5,480 nt of DNA, taken from positions 1 through 5,480 of the forward strand of contig JABWAN010000446.1 in assembly GCA_013361015.1 (NCBI GenBank). The letters are read 5' to 3'. Source of the DNA: Candidatus Zhuqueibacterota bacterium. GTDB taxonomy: Bacteria > Zhuqueibacterota > Zhuqueibacteria > Zhuqueibacterales > Zhuqueibacteraceae. Positions 1 through 5,480 of the stretch are shown one piece after another. The notes under the pieces are model-generated. The model searched no databases, was not told the origin of the DNA, and saw only the letters and a list, made by a program, of their open reading frames with translations. Position 1 is the first letter of the stretch; each line of letters begins with the position of its first letter. The translations under genes and the position numbers were made by a program.

Positions 1-473
1 ATGTCGATTCGCAAAAAATCATCGAAAGCTATAAAGAAGCGCAAGATGCGCAAAAGCAACTGGCCGAAATCAACAAAGGCTGGGAAGATGAAGCGCGCAA
101 CATGCAGCGTGAATTGCAGACCAAGCAAGACGAACTCGAATCGCAGGCGCTGCTGTTGAGCGACGAGAAGCGCAAAGAAAAGGAAGCGGATTTGCAAAAC
201 TTGTATTTGCGTTTCCAGCAATTTCAGCAGGAAAAATGGGGCACGCAAGGCGAGGCCTACAAGAAGCAAGCCGACTTGATGAAGCCGATTGTTGACAAGA
301 TCAATACCGTCATTCGCAAAATCGGTACGGATGAGAAGTTCGACTACATCTTCGATGTCGTGCAGGGTAACATCGTGCACGTCAGCACCAGCCAGCCGGA
401 TTTGACCGCCAAAGTTTTGGAGGAGTTGAACAAGGCGGTGGGCACGACCACTCCCAAAAGCTCGACCAAATAA
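1..473 (+). CDS. skp: Skp/OmpH-family periplasmic chaperone, C-terminal part (5' end outside window)
   Basis: The reading frame is open from the left edge (first full codon at position 3) to TAA at 471-473, giving 156 visible residues. It begins VDSQKIIESYKEAQ, which resembles the start of the mature part of Skp/OmpH proteins, so the missing piece is probably a short signal peptide plus a few residues. Visible residues about 5-85 are rich in Lys, Glu and Gln in a heptad-like pattern, as expected for the two long coiled-coil arms that hold unfolded outer-membrane proteins in the periplasm. The C-terminal part (from about residue 95, KINTVIRKIG then FDYIFDV) matches the family's beta/helix trimerisation body. 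The Met codon at 102 is internal and not the true start. Its place directly before lpxD is the classic skp-lpxD arrangement, usually preceded by bamA. The family call is firm; the individual client proteins are unknown. Confidence 0.9.
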   Translation, partial: VDSQKIIESYKEAQDAQKQLAEINKGWEDEARNMQRELQTKQDELESQALLLSDEKRKEKEADLQNLYLRFQQFQQEKWGTQGEAYKKQADLMKPIVDKINTVIRKIGTDEKFDYIFDVVQGNIVHVSTSQPDLTAKVLEELNKAVGTTTPKSSTK

Positions 474-486
474 GTTTGCGCGACTT

Positions 487-550
487 CAAAATGATGCCCT
501 GGTTGTTCTTTCGTACCTGCGAGAGATCGGTCAGGGCATCTGTTTGTTTT
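487..550 (+). terminator. Long hairpin with T-rich tail between skp and lpxD (terminator or attenuator)
   Basis: A perfect 9-bp inverted repeat, GATGCCCTG (493-501) and CAGGGCATC (532-540), extends inward in RNA through three G-U pairs and one G-C pair to 13 bp. After one U-U mismatch (506/527) there are 7 more pairs (507-513 with 520-526), closing on a 6-nt loop at 514-519. The T-rich run TGTTTGTTTT (541-550) follows at once. An upstream CAAA (487-490) can pair with TTTG (543-546). This is the form of a Rho-independent terminator. It begins 13 nt after the skp stop and ends exactly where the lpxD Shine-Dalgarno begins, so it could end skp transcripts, reduce read-through into lpxD, or act as a processing or stability element. 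Pairing was worked out by hand; folding energy was not computed. Confidence 0.7.
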
Positions 551-556
551 AAGGAG
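551..556 (+). promoter_or_regulatory. Ribosome-binding site that fixes the TTG start of lpxD
   Basis: AAGGAG lies 5 nt before the TTG at 562-564. The only in-frame triplets between the upstream TAA (550-552) and this TTG are GGA, GCC and TAT, so no earlier start is possible. The site directly abuts the T-rich tail of the upstream hairpin. Confidence 0.8.
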
Positions 557-561
557 CCTAT

Positions 562-1620
562 TTGAAGCTGCCTCCCATTCACGCGCACGAGATTGCCCAT
601 CTCACACAGGGCGAAATCCTCGGTGACGCGAATACGCTGATCACCGGCATTGCCCCCATTGAAAGCGCGAGCCCCGGCGATTTGTCTTTCATTGCCCAAG
701 CCCGTTTTTTGGATTATCTCCAACAGACTCCGGCAGCCGTCATTTTGGTCGATCGCAAATCTACCTTGCCTTCGGATTTGCGTTGCACGCTCATTCGCGT
801 CGCGAATCCCTATCTCGCGTTCGTGCAGGCGATCAAACAATACGTGCCGCTGCCGCAAGTGGCGAGCGGCATTCACCCCACGGCGCAAATCGGTGCGGGC
901 GTGCGGCTCGCCGCGAATGTTGCCATTGGACCGTTGACGGTCATTTCAGAAGATTGCGAAATCGGCGAAGGCGTGCGCATCGGCCCGCAGTGCTATCTCG
1001 GGCCGCGTGTGCGCATTGGTGCGCACACGATTCTCTTTCAAGGCGTCCATATTGCGCACGAAGTGCAAATCGGCAGCAAGGCCATTGTGCAGTATGGCGC
1101 GGTGATCGGCTCCGACGGTTTCGGCTACGTGCCGCACGAAGGCAAGTATTACAAGATTCCGCACCTCGGCACGGTCGTGCTCGAAGATGAGGTGGAAATC
1201 GGCGCAAACTGTTGCATTGATCGCGGCACGTTCGGCGAAACGAGGATTCGCCGCGGCGCAAAGTTGGATAATCTCGTGCACGTCGCGCACAATGTGGTCA
1301 TCGGTGAGAATACGGTGATGGCTGCACAAACCGGTATCTCCGGCAGCACGACGATTGGCAACAACGTCGTCATTGCCGGGCAGGTCGGATTCGTGGGCCA
1401 CATTCAAATCGGCGACCGCACGACGTTTGGCGCGCAGGCGGGCGTGACCAAATCGATCAAGCCCGGCATCACGGTCTCGGGTTATCCGGCGCGCGAGCAC
1501 AACAAAGCCAAACGCGAAGAAGCGGCGTTGCGCTATTTGCCCGAGTTGCTCAAGCGCGTGCGCCGTTTGGAAAAGAAATTGGGAGAGGGCGCTCCGAGCG
1601 AGGAACCGAGCGAAGAGTAG
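562..1620 (+). CDS. lpxD: UDP-3-O-(3-hydroxyacyl)glucosamine N-acyltransferase LpxD
   Basis: LpxD is the cytoplasmic enzyme that transfers a 3-hydroxyacyl chain from ACP to the 2-amino group of UDP-3-O-acylglucosamine, the third step of lipid A synthesis. The 352-residue product has the usual length. Residues 1-100 match the N-terminal uridine-binding domain (SPGDLSFIAQARFLDYL near 37-53). From about 103 to 305 there are hexapeptide repeats of the left-handed beta-helix. GSDGFGY (183-189) is a family motif. His243 in VAHN corresponds to the catalytic His239 of the E. coli enzyme, and His280 in VGH to its His276. Residues 315-341 look like the C-terminal helix that helps bind ACP, followed by an acidic Glu/Ser/Pro-rich tail. 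The start codon is TTG, forced by an upstream in-frame stop and backed by AAGGAG. The family assignment is secure; acyl-chain length cannot be read from the sequence. Confidence 0.97.
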   Translation: MKLPPIHAHEIAHLTQGEILGDANTLITGIAPIESASPGDLSFIAQARFLDYLQQTPAAVILVDRKSTLPSDLRCTLIRVANPYLAFVQAIKQYVPLPQVASGIHPTAQIGAGVRLAANVAIGPLTVISEDCEIGEGVRIGPQCYLGPRVRIGAHTILFQGVHIAHEVQIGSKAIVQYGAVIGSDGFGYVPHEGKYYKIPHLGTVVLEDEVEIGANCCIDRGTFGETRIRRGAKLDNLVHVAHNVVIGENTVMAAQTGISGSTTIGNNVVIAGQVGFVGHIQIGDRTTFGAQAGVTKSIKPGITVSGYPAREHNKAKREEAALRYLPELLKRVRRLEKKLGEGAPSEEPSEE

Positions 1621-1630
1621 TTTCCCGTTC

Positions 1631-1653
1631 GTTGCGAGAAGCGCCATCGCAAC
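1631..1653 (+). other. Small stem-loop just after lpxD
   Basis: GTTGCGA (1631-1637) and TCGCAAC (1647-1653) form a perfect 7-bp stem with a 9-nt loop, starting 10 nt after the lpxD stop. No T-run follows, so it is not a standard intrinsic terminator. It could protect the 3' end of the transcript or be chance. Confidence 0.35.
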
Positions 1654-1862
1654 AGCGCGGTGCAACTGGGGGTGTGGTCAAACAGAGTCTGGAAATGAGT
1701 TGCAAGAGCAGGGCTTATTTTGAAAATCAGTGATTGGCGGCGTTGTGCTCTCGCTTTGAAGTCACCTCGCTCGCAGAAATAAAAGTCAGGTAAACAAGCA
1801 AAGAAGAACCCGGGGTGAAGCAGCGCCAAGCCAGAAAGAAAGCATTCAGATCGTACCCGCTT

Positions 1863-1892
1863 TTGAAACACGATTTCGAATATTTTTAGAAT
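1863..1892 (+). promoter_or_regulatory. Candidate sigma70-type promoter for lpxC-fabZ
   Basis: TTGAAA (1863-1868) and TAGAAT (1887-1892) each match the -35 and -10 consensus at 5 of 6 positions and are separated by 18 nt. Transcription would begin near 1899, giving a leader of about 30 nt that carries the strong ribosome-binding site at 1923-1929. If the host uses the divergent Bacteroidetes-type consensus, this call would fail. Confidence 0.4.
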
Positions 1893-1895
1893 CGT
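1870..1895. repeat. Inverted repeat overlapping the candidate promoter
   Basis: ACGATT (1870-1875) and AATCGT (1890-1895) are exact reverse complements with a 14-nt spacer. The right arm covers part of the putative -10 box and the left arm follows the -35 box, so a dimeric repressor could bind here. The arms are short and chance is a real alternative. Confidence 0.3.
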
Positions 1896-1931
1896 ATATG
1901 AGGTAGAGTTCGTGTCCAAAACGGAGGAGCA

Positions 1932-3329
1932 ATGCTGGAGAATCAGCAAACCATCGGTAAGTCTGTGACCATCTCCGGTGTGGGTTTACATACCGGCAAC
2001 AAATCCAATATGACCTTCCATCCCGCGCCGCCGAATACCGGCATTTATTTTCGTCGCGCGGATTTGGAGGGCAGTCCGCAAATCAAGGCCGACATCGAGC
2101 ACGTGATCGATATTTCGCGCGGCACCACGATTGGCAAGGGGCCGGTGATCGTGCACACGGTCGAGCACGTGATGGCCGCGATTGCGGGATTGAGCCTCGA
2201 CAATGTCATCGTCGAGTTGGACAACAACGAACCGCCGGTGATCGACGGGAGTGCGCTGCCGTTCGTCCATGCGTTGAAAGAGGCCGGCGTCGTGCAACAA
2301 GATTCGCCGCGCGATTATCTCGTCATCGAAAAGACCATCGTCTATTCCGAGGACAAGCGCGGCGTGGATATCGTCGTGTTTCCTTCGGACGAGTTTCGCA
2401 TCACCTTTTTGATCGATTATAAAAACCCGGCGCTCGGCACGCAATACACGGCCATGTATTCGATGAAGGACGAGTTTGAGAGTGAGTTTGCGCCGGCGCG
2501 CACTTTTTGTTTTCTTTCCGAGGTGGAAGCACTCTATAAAAACGGTTTGATTAAGGGCGGCAATCTCGACAACGCCATTGTGATTATCGACCGTGAAGTG
2601 GACAAGAGCGAGATTGGCCGTTTGAAAGAAATGCTGCACGTGACGGGCGACGTGAAGTTTGAGATGAACGGCTATCTTACCAGCACGCCGCTGCGTTTTA
2701 AGAACGAGCCGGTGCGCCACAAAGCGCTCGATTTGCTCGGCGATTTGGCGCTGCTGGGTGTGCCGCTCAAGGCGCACATCCAAGCGGCGCGCTCCGGCCA
2801 CGCCGCCAACGTCGAGTTGGTGAAAAAAATTCGCAAAGAATACGAAAAGATTCAAATCACTTCGAAGTATCAAGGCAAGAAGACCGGCGATTATGTTTTC
2901 GACGCCCTCGCGATTCAGCGCATTCTGCCGCACCGCTATCCGTTTCTGCTCGTCGATCGCATATTGGAGCTGGAGCCGCGCGAGCGGGTGGTGGGCATCA
3001 AAAACGTTACGATCAATGAACAGTTCTTTCAAGGCCATTTTCCCGACCATCCCATCATGCCGGGCGTGCTCATTCTCGAAGCTATGGCGCAAATCGGCGG
3101 CGTGCTGTTGCTCAACACGCAAGATCGGCCCGAGGAGAAATTGGTCTATTTCACCGGTCTCGATAAAGTGAAATTCCGCAAGCCGGTGCGTCCCGGCGAT
3201 CAACTGCGTTTTGAAGTGGAAATGCTCAAGCTGCGGCAAACCATCTGTCGCATGGCAGGCAAGGCTTATGTGGGCAACGATTTGGCATGTGAAGCCGAGC
3301 TTTCCGCTGCGGTCGTAAATCGAAATTGA
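1932..3329 (+). CDS. lpxC/fabZ: Bifunctional LpxC-FabZ: UDP-3-O-acyl-GlcNAc deacetylase / 3-hydroxyacyl-ACP dehydratase
   Basis: One 465-residue protein carries two cytoplasmic enzymes. Residues 1 to about 303 are LpxC, the zinc deacetylase and committed step of lipid A synthesis: GVGLHTG with His20, HTVEH (75-79) with the general base Glu78 and zinc ligand His79, zinc ligands His263 and Asp267 in [10 protein letters not shown], and the catalytic His290 in SGH. The 27-residue spacing of His263 to His290 equals that of E. coli His238 to His265. A Lys/Tyr-rich linker (about 304-318) leads to Fab[12 protein letters not shown] (333-343), His369 in GHFP and Glu383 in LEAMAQ, with the 14-residue spacing of the E. 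coli FabZ catalytic pair. LpxC is longer than the E. coli form between its zinc motifs. The ATG has a strong GGAGGAG site 2-8 nt upstream. The fusion occupies the place of fabZ in the E. coli order and is known in Bacteroidetes and relatives. Confidence 0.97.
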   Translation: MLENQQTIGKSVTISGVGLHTGNKSNMTFHPAPPNTGIYFRRADLEGSPQIKADIEHVIDISRGTTIGKGPVIVHTVEHVMAAIAGLSLDNVIVELDNNEPPVIDGSALPFVHALKEAGVVQQDSPRDYLVIEKTIVYSEDKRGVDIVVFPSDEFRITFLIDYKNPALGTQYTAMYSMKDEFESEFAPARTFCFLSEVEALYKNGLIKGGNLDNAIVIIDREVDKSEIGRLKEMLHVTGDVKFEMNGYLTSTPLRFKNEPVRHKALDLLGDLALLGVPLKAHIQAARSGHAANVELVKKIRKEYEKIQITSKYQGKKTGDYVFDALAIQRILPHRYPFLLVDRILELEPRERVVGIKNVTINEQFFQGHFPDHPIMPGVLILEAMAQIGGVLLLNTQDRPEEKLVYFTGLDKVKFRKPVRPGDQLRFEVEMLKLRQTICRMAGKAYVGNDLACEAELSAAVVNRN

Positions 3330-3344
3330 AACGGATTTCGCCAC

Positions 3345-4118
3345 GTGAAAAATCTCCATTCGACAGCCATCATTGATCCCAAGGCTGAAATCGCTGAGGA
3401 CGTAACTATTGGCCCGTATACCATTGTCGAGGCGAATGTGCGCATTGGCAAAAGCTGCACGATCGGGCCGCATGTGCATCTGGCTGCGGGCACGCGCTTA
3501 GGCGAGCATTGCCGTGTTTCGACCGGCGCCGTGCTCGGCACTTTTCCACAGGATTTGAAGTTTAAAGGTGAAGAGACGGTTCTCGAAGTCGGCGACCGCA
3601 CCACGATTCGCGAGTTCGCGACGTTGAATCGCGGCACGCACGAAACCGGGAAAACCGTGGTGGGCAGCGATTGCTTGCTCATGGCGTATTCGCACGTCGC
3701 ACATGATTGCGTGATCGGCAATCACTGTATTCTGGCGAACGCAGTCAATCTCGCGGGGCATATTGTCATCGAAGATTGGGCCAGCCTCGGAGGCATGGTG
3801 CCGGTGCATCAGTTTGTGCGCATTGGGCAACATTGCTTCGTGGGCGGCGGCTATCGCGTGACCAAAGACGTGCCGCCCTACATTCGTACCATGGGCGATC
3901 CGTTGGTTTATGCGGGATTGAACGCGATTGGACTGCGCCGCCGCGGGTTTTCGGAGGAAGCTTTGCTCGCGCTCAAGCGCGCGTATAAAACCCTGTACAA
4001 ATCCAAATTGAATGTGACACAGGCCGTACAACGCATTCGCGCAGGCGGCAATTTGACGGTGGAAGTGCAGAACGTGCTGGCGTTCATTGCGAAGAGCGAG
4101 AGAGGGATTGTGGGGTGA
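3345..4118 (+). CDS. lpxA: UDP-N-acetylglucosamine 3-O-acyltransferase LpxA
   Basis: LpxA starts lipid A synthesis in the cytoplasm by moving a 3-hydroxyacyl chain from ACP to the 3-OH of UDP-GlcNAc. The 257-residue product is close to the 262 of E. coli. Hexapeptide repeats fill residues 1 to about 180, and a helical C-terminal domain follows (GLRRRGFSEEAL at 196-207). His120 in HVAHD matches the catalytic His125 of E. coli; His117, His139 and His155 match its His122, His144 and His160. Gly168 sits at the position of E. coli Gly173, the hydrocarbon-ruler residue. The start is GTG: the frame upstream is closed by the stop of lpxC-fabZ, which lies in the same frame, and no other start codon occurs in the 15-nt gap. 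Only a weak CGGA (3332-3335) precedes it, so translation is probably coupled to the upstream gene. lpxB does not follow, unlike in E. coli. Confidence 0.97.
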   Translation: MKNLHSTAIIDPKAEIAEDVTIGPYTIVEANVRIGKSCTIGPHVHLAAGTRLGEHCRVSTGAVLGTFPQDLKFKGEETVLEVGDRTTIREFATLNRGTHETGKTVVGSDCLLMAYSHVAHDCVIGNHCILANAVNLAGHIVIEDWASLGGMVPVHQFVRIGQHCFVGGGYRVTKDVPPYIRTMGDPLVYAGLNAIGLRRRGFSEEALLALKRAYKTLYKSKLNVTQAVQRIRAGGNLTVEVQNVLAFIAKSERGIVG

Positions 4119-4140
4119 CTCAATGCAGTGAGGCAGAGAG

Positions 4141-4458
4141 ATGAGAACTGCCAGCTTTTTGCGCCCACTCGATAATGAGAATATCGTCAGAATACAATTC
4201 TGTCGCGAGCATGACAGAGTGTTTGAGTTTGTCGTCCAGTTGGAGTGTAATATCGAAGGCATGTGGCGACCGATTATGCGCTATGATACAGCGCACGGTT
4301 TTGCTCATTGTGATCGCCTTCACCCTTACGAGCCTACGTTGAAAACAGAATTGCCGCTACAGAATTACAAAGATGCGCTAACGTTCGCGATTCAAGATTT
4401 CATATCAAATTGGAAAAGTCACCGCAGGAGGTATGAATCATGGCTAAGAGCAAAATGA
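4141..4458 (+). CDS. Small conserved-looking protein of unknown function, first gene of a two-gene cassette
   Basis: A 105-residue soluble protein with no signal peptide or membrane segment. The first 45 residues look like beta strands (IVRIQF, FEFVVQLE), then comes a striking RYDTAHGFAHCD segment (47-58) with His52, His56 and Cys57, followed by His61. The last third (75-98) looks helical and ends in a basic WKSHRRRYE. From memory it resembles a family of short uncharacterised proteins (possibly DUF7718) and, more loosely, small TumE-like toxins that share an RYD-x-HG-x-H type segment; neither could be checked. The start is bounded by an in-frame TGA at 4129-4131 and has GAGG (4130-4133) 7 nt before the ATG. 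Together with its partner it is lower in G+C than its neighbours. It overlaps the next gene by 19 nt, which suggests a joint function. A toxin-antitoxin role is a guess. Confidence 0.7.
   Translation: MRTASFLRPLDNENIVRIQFCREHDRVFEFVVQLECNIEGMWRPIMRYDTAHGFAHCDRLHPYEPTLKTELPLQNYKDALTFAIQDFISNWKSHRRRYESWLRAK
4426..4432 (+). promoter_or_regulatory. Strong ribosome-binding site inside the first cassette gene
   Basis: AGGAGGT is a near-perfect Shine-Dalgarno, 7 nt before the ATG at 4440 and embedded in the last codons of the preceding gene. It is much stronger than the site of the first gene, so the second protein is likely made in greater amount. Confidence 0.8.
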
Positions 4459-4733
4459 AAGCCCCCCCCAATGCGGTGGAGCGCAATCTGGCATTAACAG
4501 GACAAGTGACGCAATATCTGCTTGAGCGGCCACATGTGCTCGATTCTCTTCCAGAGGATTTTGTGCTAGTGGTTCTGCCGGAAGACGATCCCGAAATAAG
4601 CTGGTACAACATCGAGCTGCTAAAAATTTTCGGAAAGGAAGGCAAGCCGATTGTGTTTGCACGCTTAAAATCTAGCCGAATGCCGTTCTTCGAAAAAGAT
4701 CCGCCTTCTTTGTATATACCGCTTGCTGCTTGA
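4440..4733 (+). CDS. Small protein of unknown function, second gene of the cassette (DUF5647-like)
   Basis: A 97-residue soluble protein. After a short Lys/Pro-rich start, residues 13-36 look like a helix (VERNLALTGQVTQYLLERP), then comes a hydrophobic strand FVLVVLPEDDPE (41-52) with a conserved-looking acidic LPEDDPE motif, a second helix (55-67), and a strand KPIVFARL (69-76). The helix-strand-LPEDDPE-helix-strand pattern fits my memory of DUF5647, a small family of unknown function, but this was not searched. The ATG overlaps the end of the preceding gene by 19 nt and has a very strong AGGAGGT site, so the two genes are co-translated. The order and sizes suit a toxin-antitoxin pair, but no DNA-binding motif or nuclease signature is visible. 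A run of eight C lies at codons 8-10. lipM follows after 14 nt. Confidence 0.72.
   Translation: MAKSKMKAPPNAVERNLALTGQVTQYLLERPHVLDSLPEDFVLVVLPEDDPEISWYNIELLKIFGKEGKPIVFARLKSSRMPFFEKDPPSLYIPLAA
4462..4469 (+). repeat. Eight-C homopolymer near the start of the second cassette gene
   Basis: Eight consecutive C bases cover codons 8-10. Loss of one C brings TAA at 4495-4497 into frame and gain of one brings TGA at 4523-4525 into frame, so either slip truncates the protein within about 30 codons. The frame as given matches the expected protein. Confidence 0.8.
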
Positions 4734-4747
4734 GAAAGTTTTATAAA

Positions 4748-5480
4748 ATGCCCTGGCGTTTCCTCGACACCGGTTTTCATGCCGGAGATTATAACATGGC
4801 GCTCGATGCTGCGATCGTGCGCGGCGGTTTTTGCGAAGCGCCGACGCTGCGCGTGTTTCGTTGGCAGCCGTATTGCATTTCGCTGGGCTTTCATCAAAAA
4901 GAAGAAGAGCTTGCTTTAGACAAATGCCTGGCTGCCGGAATCGACGTGGCGCGCCGGCCCACTGCCGGCCGCGCGATTTTGCACGCGGAAGAGCTGACCT
5001 ACAGTGTGGTAATGCCTAACCGGCATCCGTGGTTTGCAATGTTGCCGCTCGATTTTTATCGCCGCATCAGCGAGGCGATTGCTCATGGTTTGCGTTACTT
5101 GGGCGTTGACGCACAATTTGCGCCGGGTGAGAAACTATTTCATGAGGGCAAGCCTTTGCGCCTCGCATGTTTTGCGAGCGCAGCGCGCAATGAAATCGTC
5201 GTGCACGGCAAGAAAATCGTCGGCAGCGCGCAGCGCCGCTTTCGCGCAGGCACATTGCAGCACGGCTCGATTCTGCTGCGCGACGGCCACGAACAATTGA
5301 TTGATTTTCTCGCTGGCGACAAGGCCGGCATCGCCGCGGAACGCGCGCTCTTGAGTGATCACACGGTGACGCTCGCGCAGGTGTGCCAGCGCGAAGTGAC
5401 CTTCGAAGAGACTAAAACCGCGCTCAAGCGCGGCTTCGAAGAAATGCTTGAAATTGTCTTGCAAGATGACGAGGTTTTAC
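4748..5480 (+). CDS. lipM: LipM-type octanoyltransferase (lipoyl/BPL-LplA-LipB fold), 3' end outside window
   Basis: The frame is open from ATG 4748 to the right edge, giving 244 residues with no stop. LipM enzymes move an octanoyl group from octanoyl-ACP to a lipoyl-domain protein such as GcvH in the cytoplasm, through a Cys-thioester intermediate. The protein follows B. subtilis LipM along its length: WRFLDTG (3-9), NMALDAA (16-22), RRPTAGRAILH (69-79), ELTYS (82-86), CFASAARNEIVV (141-152), GKKIVGSAQRR (154-164) and LQHGSILL (170-177). Cys141 is at the position of the catalytic Cys150 of B. subtilis LipM and speaks for a transferase over an ATP-dependent lipoate ligase, which lacks it. The usual TGGR is TAGR here (Ala73). 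B. subtilis LipM is 278 residues, so about 30 are missing. No clear ribosome-binding site precedes the ATG, but the N-terminus begins where the family does. Confidence 0.88.
   Translation, partial: MPWRFLDTGFHAGDYNMALDAAIVRGGFCEAPTLRVFRWQPYCISLGFHQKEEELALDKCLAAGIDVARRPTAGRAILHAEELTYSVVMPNRHPWFAMLPLDFYRRISEAIAHGLRYLGVDAQFAPGEKLFHEGKPLRLACFASAARNEIVVHGKKIVGSAQRRFRAGTLQHGSILLRDGHEQLIDFLAGDKAGIAAERALLSDHTVTLAQVCQREVTFEETKTALKRGFEEMLEIVLQDDEVL

Larger units (their letters stand above)
1621..1931. other. 311-nt non-coding stretch between lpxD and lpxC-fabZ
   Basis: I find no convincing gene here on either strand. The left end holds a small stem-loop (1631-1653) and the right end a sigma70-like promoter with an inverted repeat. 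The middle shows only a short ATTTTGAAAAT palindrome (1717-1727) and a weaker promoter-like pair, TTGAAG (1756-1761) and TAAAAG (1780-1785). The neighbouring gaps in this cluster are 15-88 nt, so this is the largest break in the cluster and suggests that lpxC-fabZ-lpxA can be transcribed separately from skp-lpxD. Confidence 0.6.

Noticed and set aside
102..104. ATG as the start of the skp gene
   Set aside because: The coding frame with family-like sequence continues upstream to the window edge, and no ribosome-binding site precedes this ATG.
946..1665. A 239-codon open frame on the - strand opposite lpxD
   Set aside because: Ala/Arg/His-rich product opposite the hexapeptide repeats of lpxD; a mirror of the repeat codons.
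1717..1727. ATTTTGAAAAT palindrome in the lpxD-lpxC gap
   Set aside because: Short, AT-rich and isolated, with no promoter or gene placed to use it; likely chance.
1533..1949. A 138-codon open frame on the - strand covering the lpxD-lpxC gap
   Set aside because: It overlaps the end of lpxD and the start of lpxC-fabZ, and the product is low-complexity and Ser/Phe/Leu-rich without a domain I know. It is the only candidate gene for the gap and I do not think it is real.
1986..3479. A 497-codon open frame on the - strand opposite lpxC-fabZ
   Set aside because: The product is rich in His, Arg and Asp with no recognisable domain, as expected for the reverse of a biased coding sequence. The + strand carries full LpxC and FabZ motifs, so this is a shadow.
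3345..3900. Periodic short DNA similarity within lpxA and lpxD that might be read as a repeat array
   Set aside because: It comes from the protein hexapeptide repeats of the beta-helix; spacing and sequence are too variable for CRISPR or a tandem DNA repeat.
4119..4140. Direct repeats or attachment sites flanking the small-gene cassette
   Set aside because: Comparison of 4110-4145 with 4725-4755 showed only a short TGAGA-like match, too little to call a target duplication.

Overview
The window is the core of a lipid A / outer-membrane biogenesis gene cluster from a Gram-negative bacterium. All genes run on the + strand. The order is skp/ompH (5' end outside the window), lpxD, an lpxC-fabZ fusion, lpxA, two small genes of unknown function, and a lipM-type octanoyltransferase that runs off the right edge. 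The fused LpxC-FabZ protein is typical of Bacteroidetes, Chlorobi and related lineages. With the GC-moderate coding sequence, this points to the FCB superphylum or a neighbouring candidate phylum. That placement is inference; no rRNA or marker gene in the window fixes it.

Layout. Positions 1-473 encode the C-terminal part of a periplasmic Skp/OmpH chaperone. Positions 474-561 hold a long hairpin followed by a T-rich run, which ends exactly at the ribosome-binding site of lpxD. lpxD (562-1620) starts with TTG. A 311-nt non-coding stretch (1621-1931) follows, with a small stem-loop at its left end and a sigma70-like promoter with an overlapping inverted repeat at its right end. lpxC-fabZ (1932-3329) and lpxA (3345-4118) are 15 nt apart. 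A lower-GC two-gene cassette (4141-4733, overlapping genes) sits between lpxA and lipM (4748 to the window end).

How the genes work together. LpxA acylates UDP-GlcNAc, the LpxC half of the fusion deacetylates the product, and LpxD adds the second 3-hydroxyacyl chain. The FabZ half dehydrates 3-hydroxyacyl-ACP, the same substrate pool that LpxA and LpxD draw on, so the fusion joins the committed step of lipid A synthesis to the competing fatty-acid step. Skp escorts outer-membrane proteins to the membrane these lipids build. The order matches the E. coli skp-lpxD-fabZ-lpxA order, with the fusion in the place of fabZ. lpxB does not follow lpxA; the small-gene cassette and lipM are there instead. 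LipM belongs to lipoate assembly and has no direct link to lipid A.

Catalytic residues of LpxD, LpxC, FabZ, LpxA and LipM are all present, so none of these looks like a pseudogene. The least explained parts are the hairpin before lpxD and the small-gene cassette.
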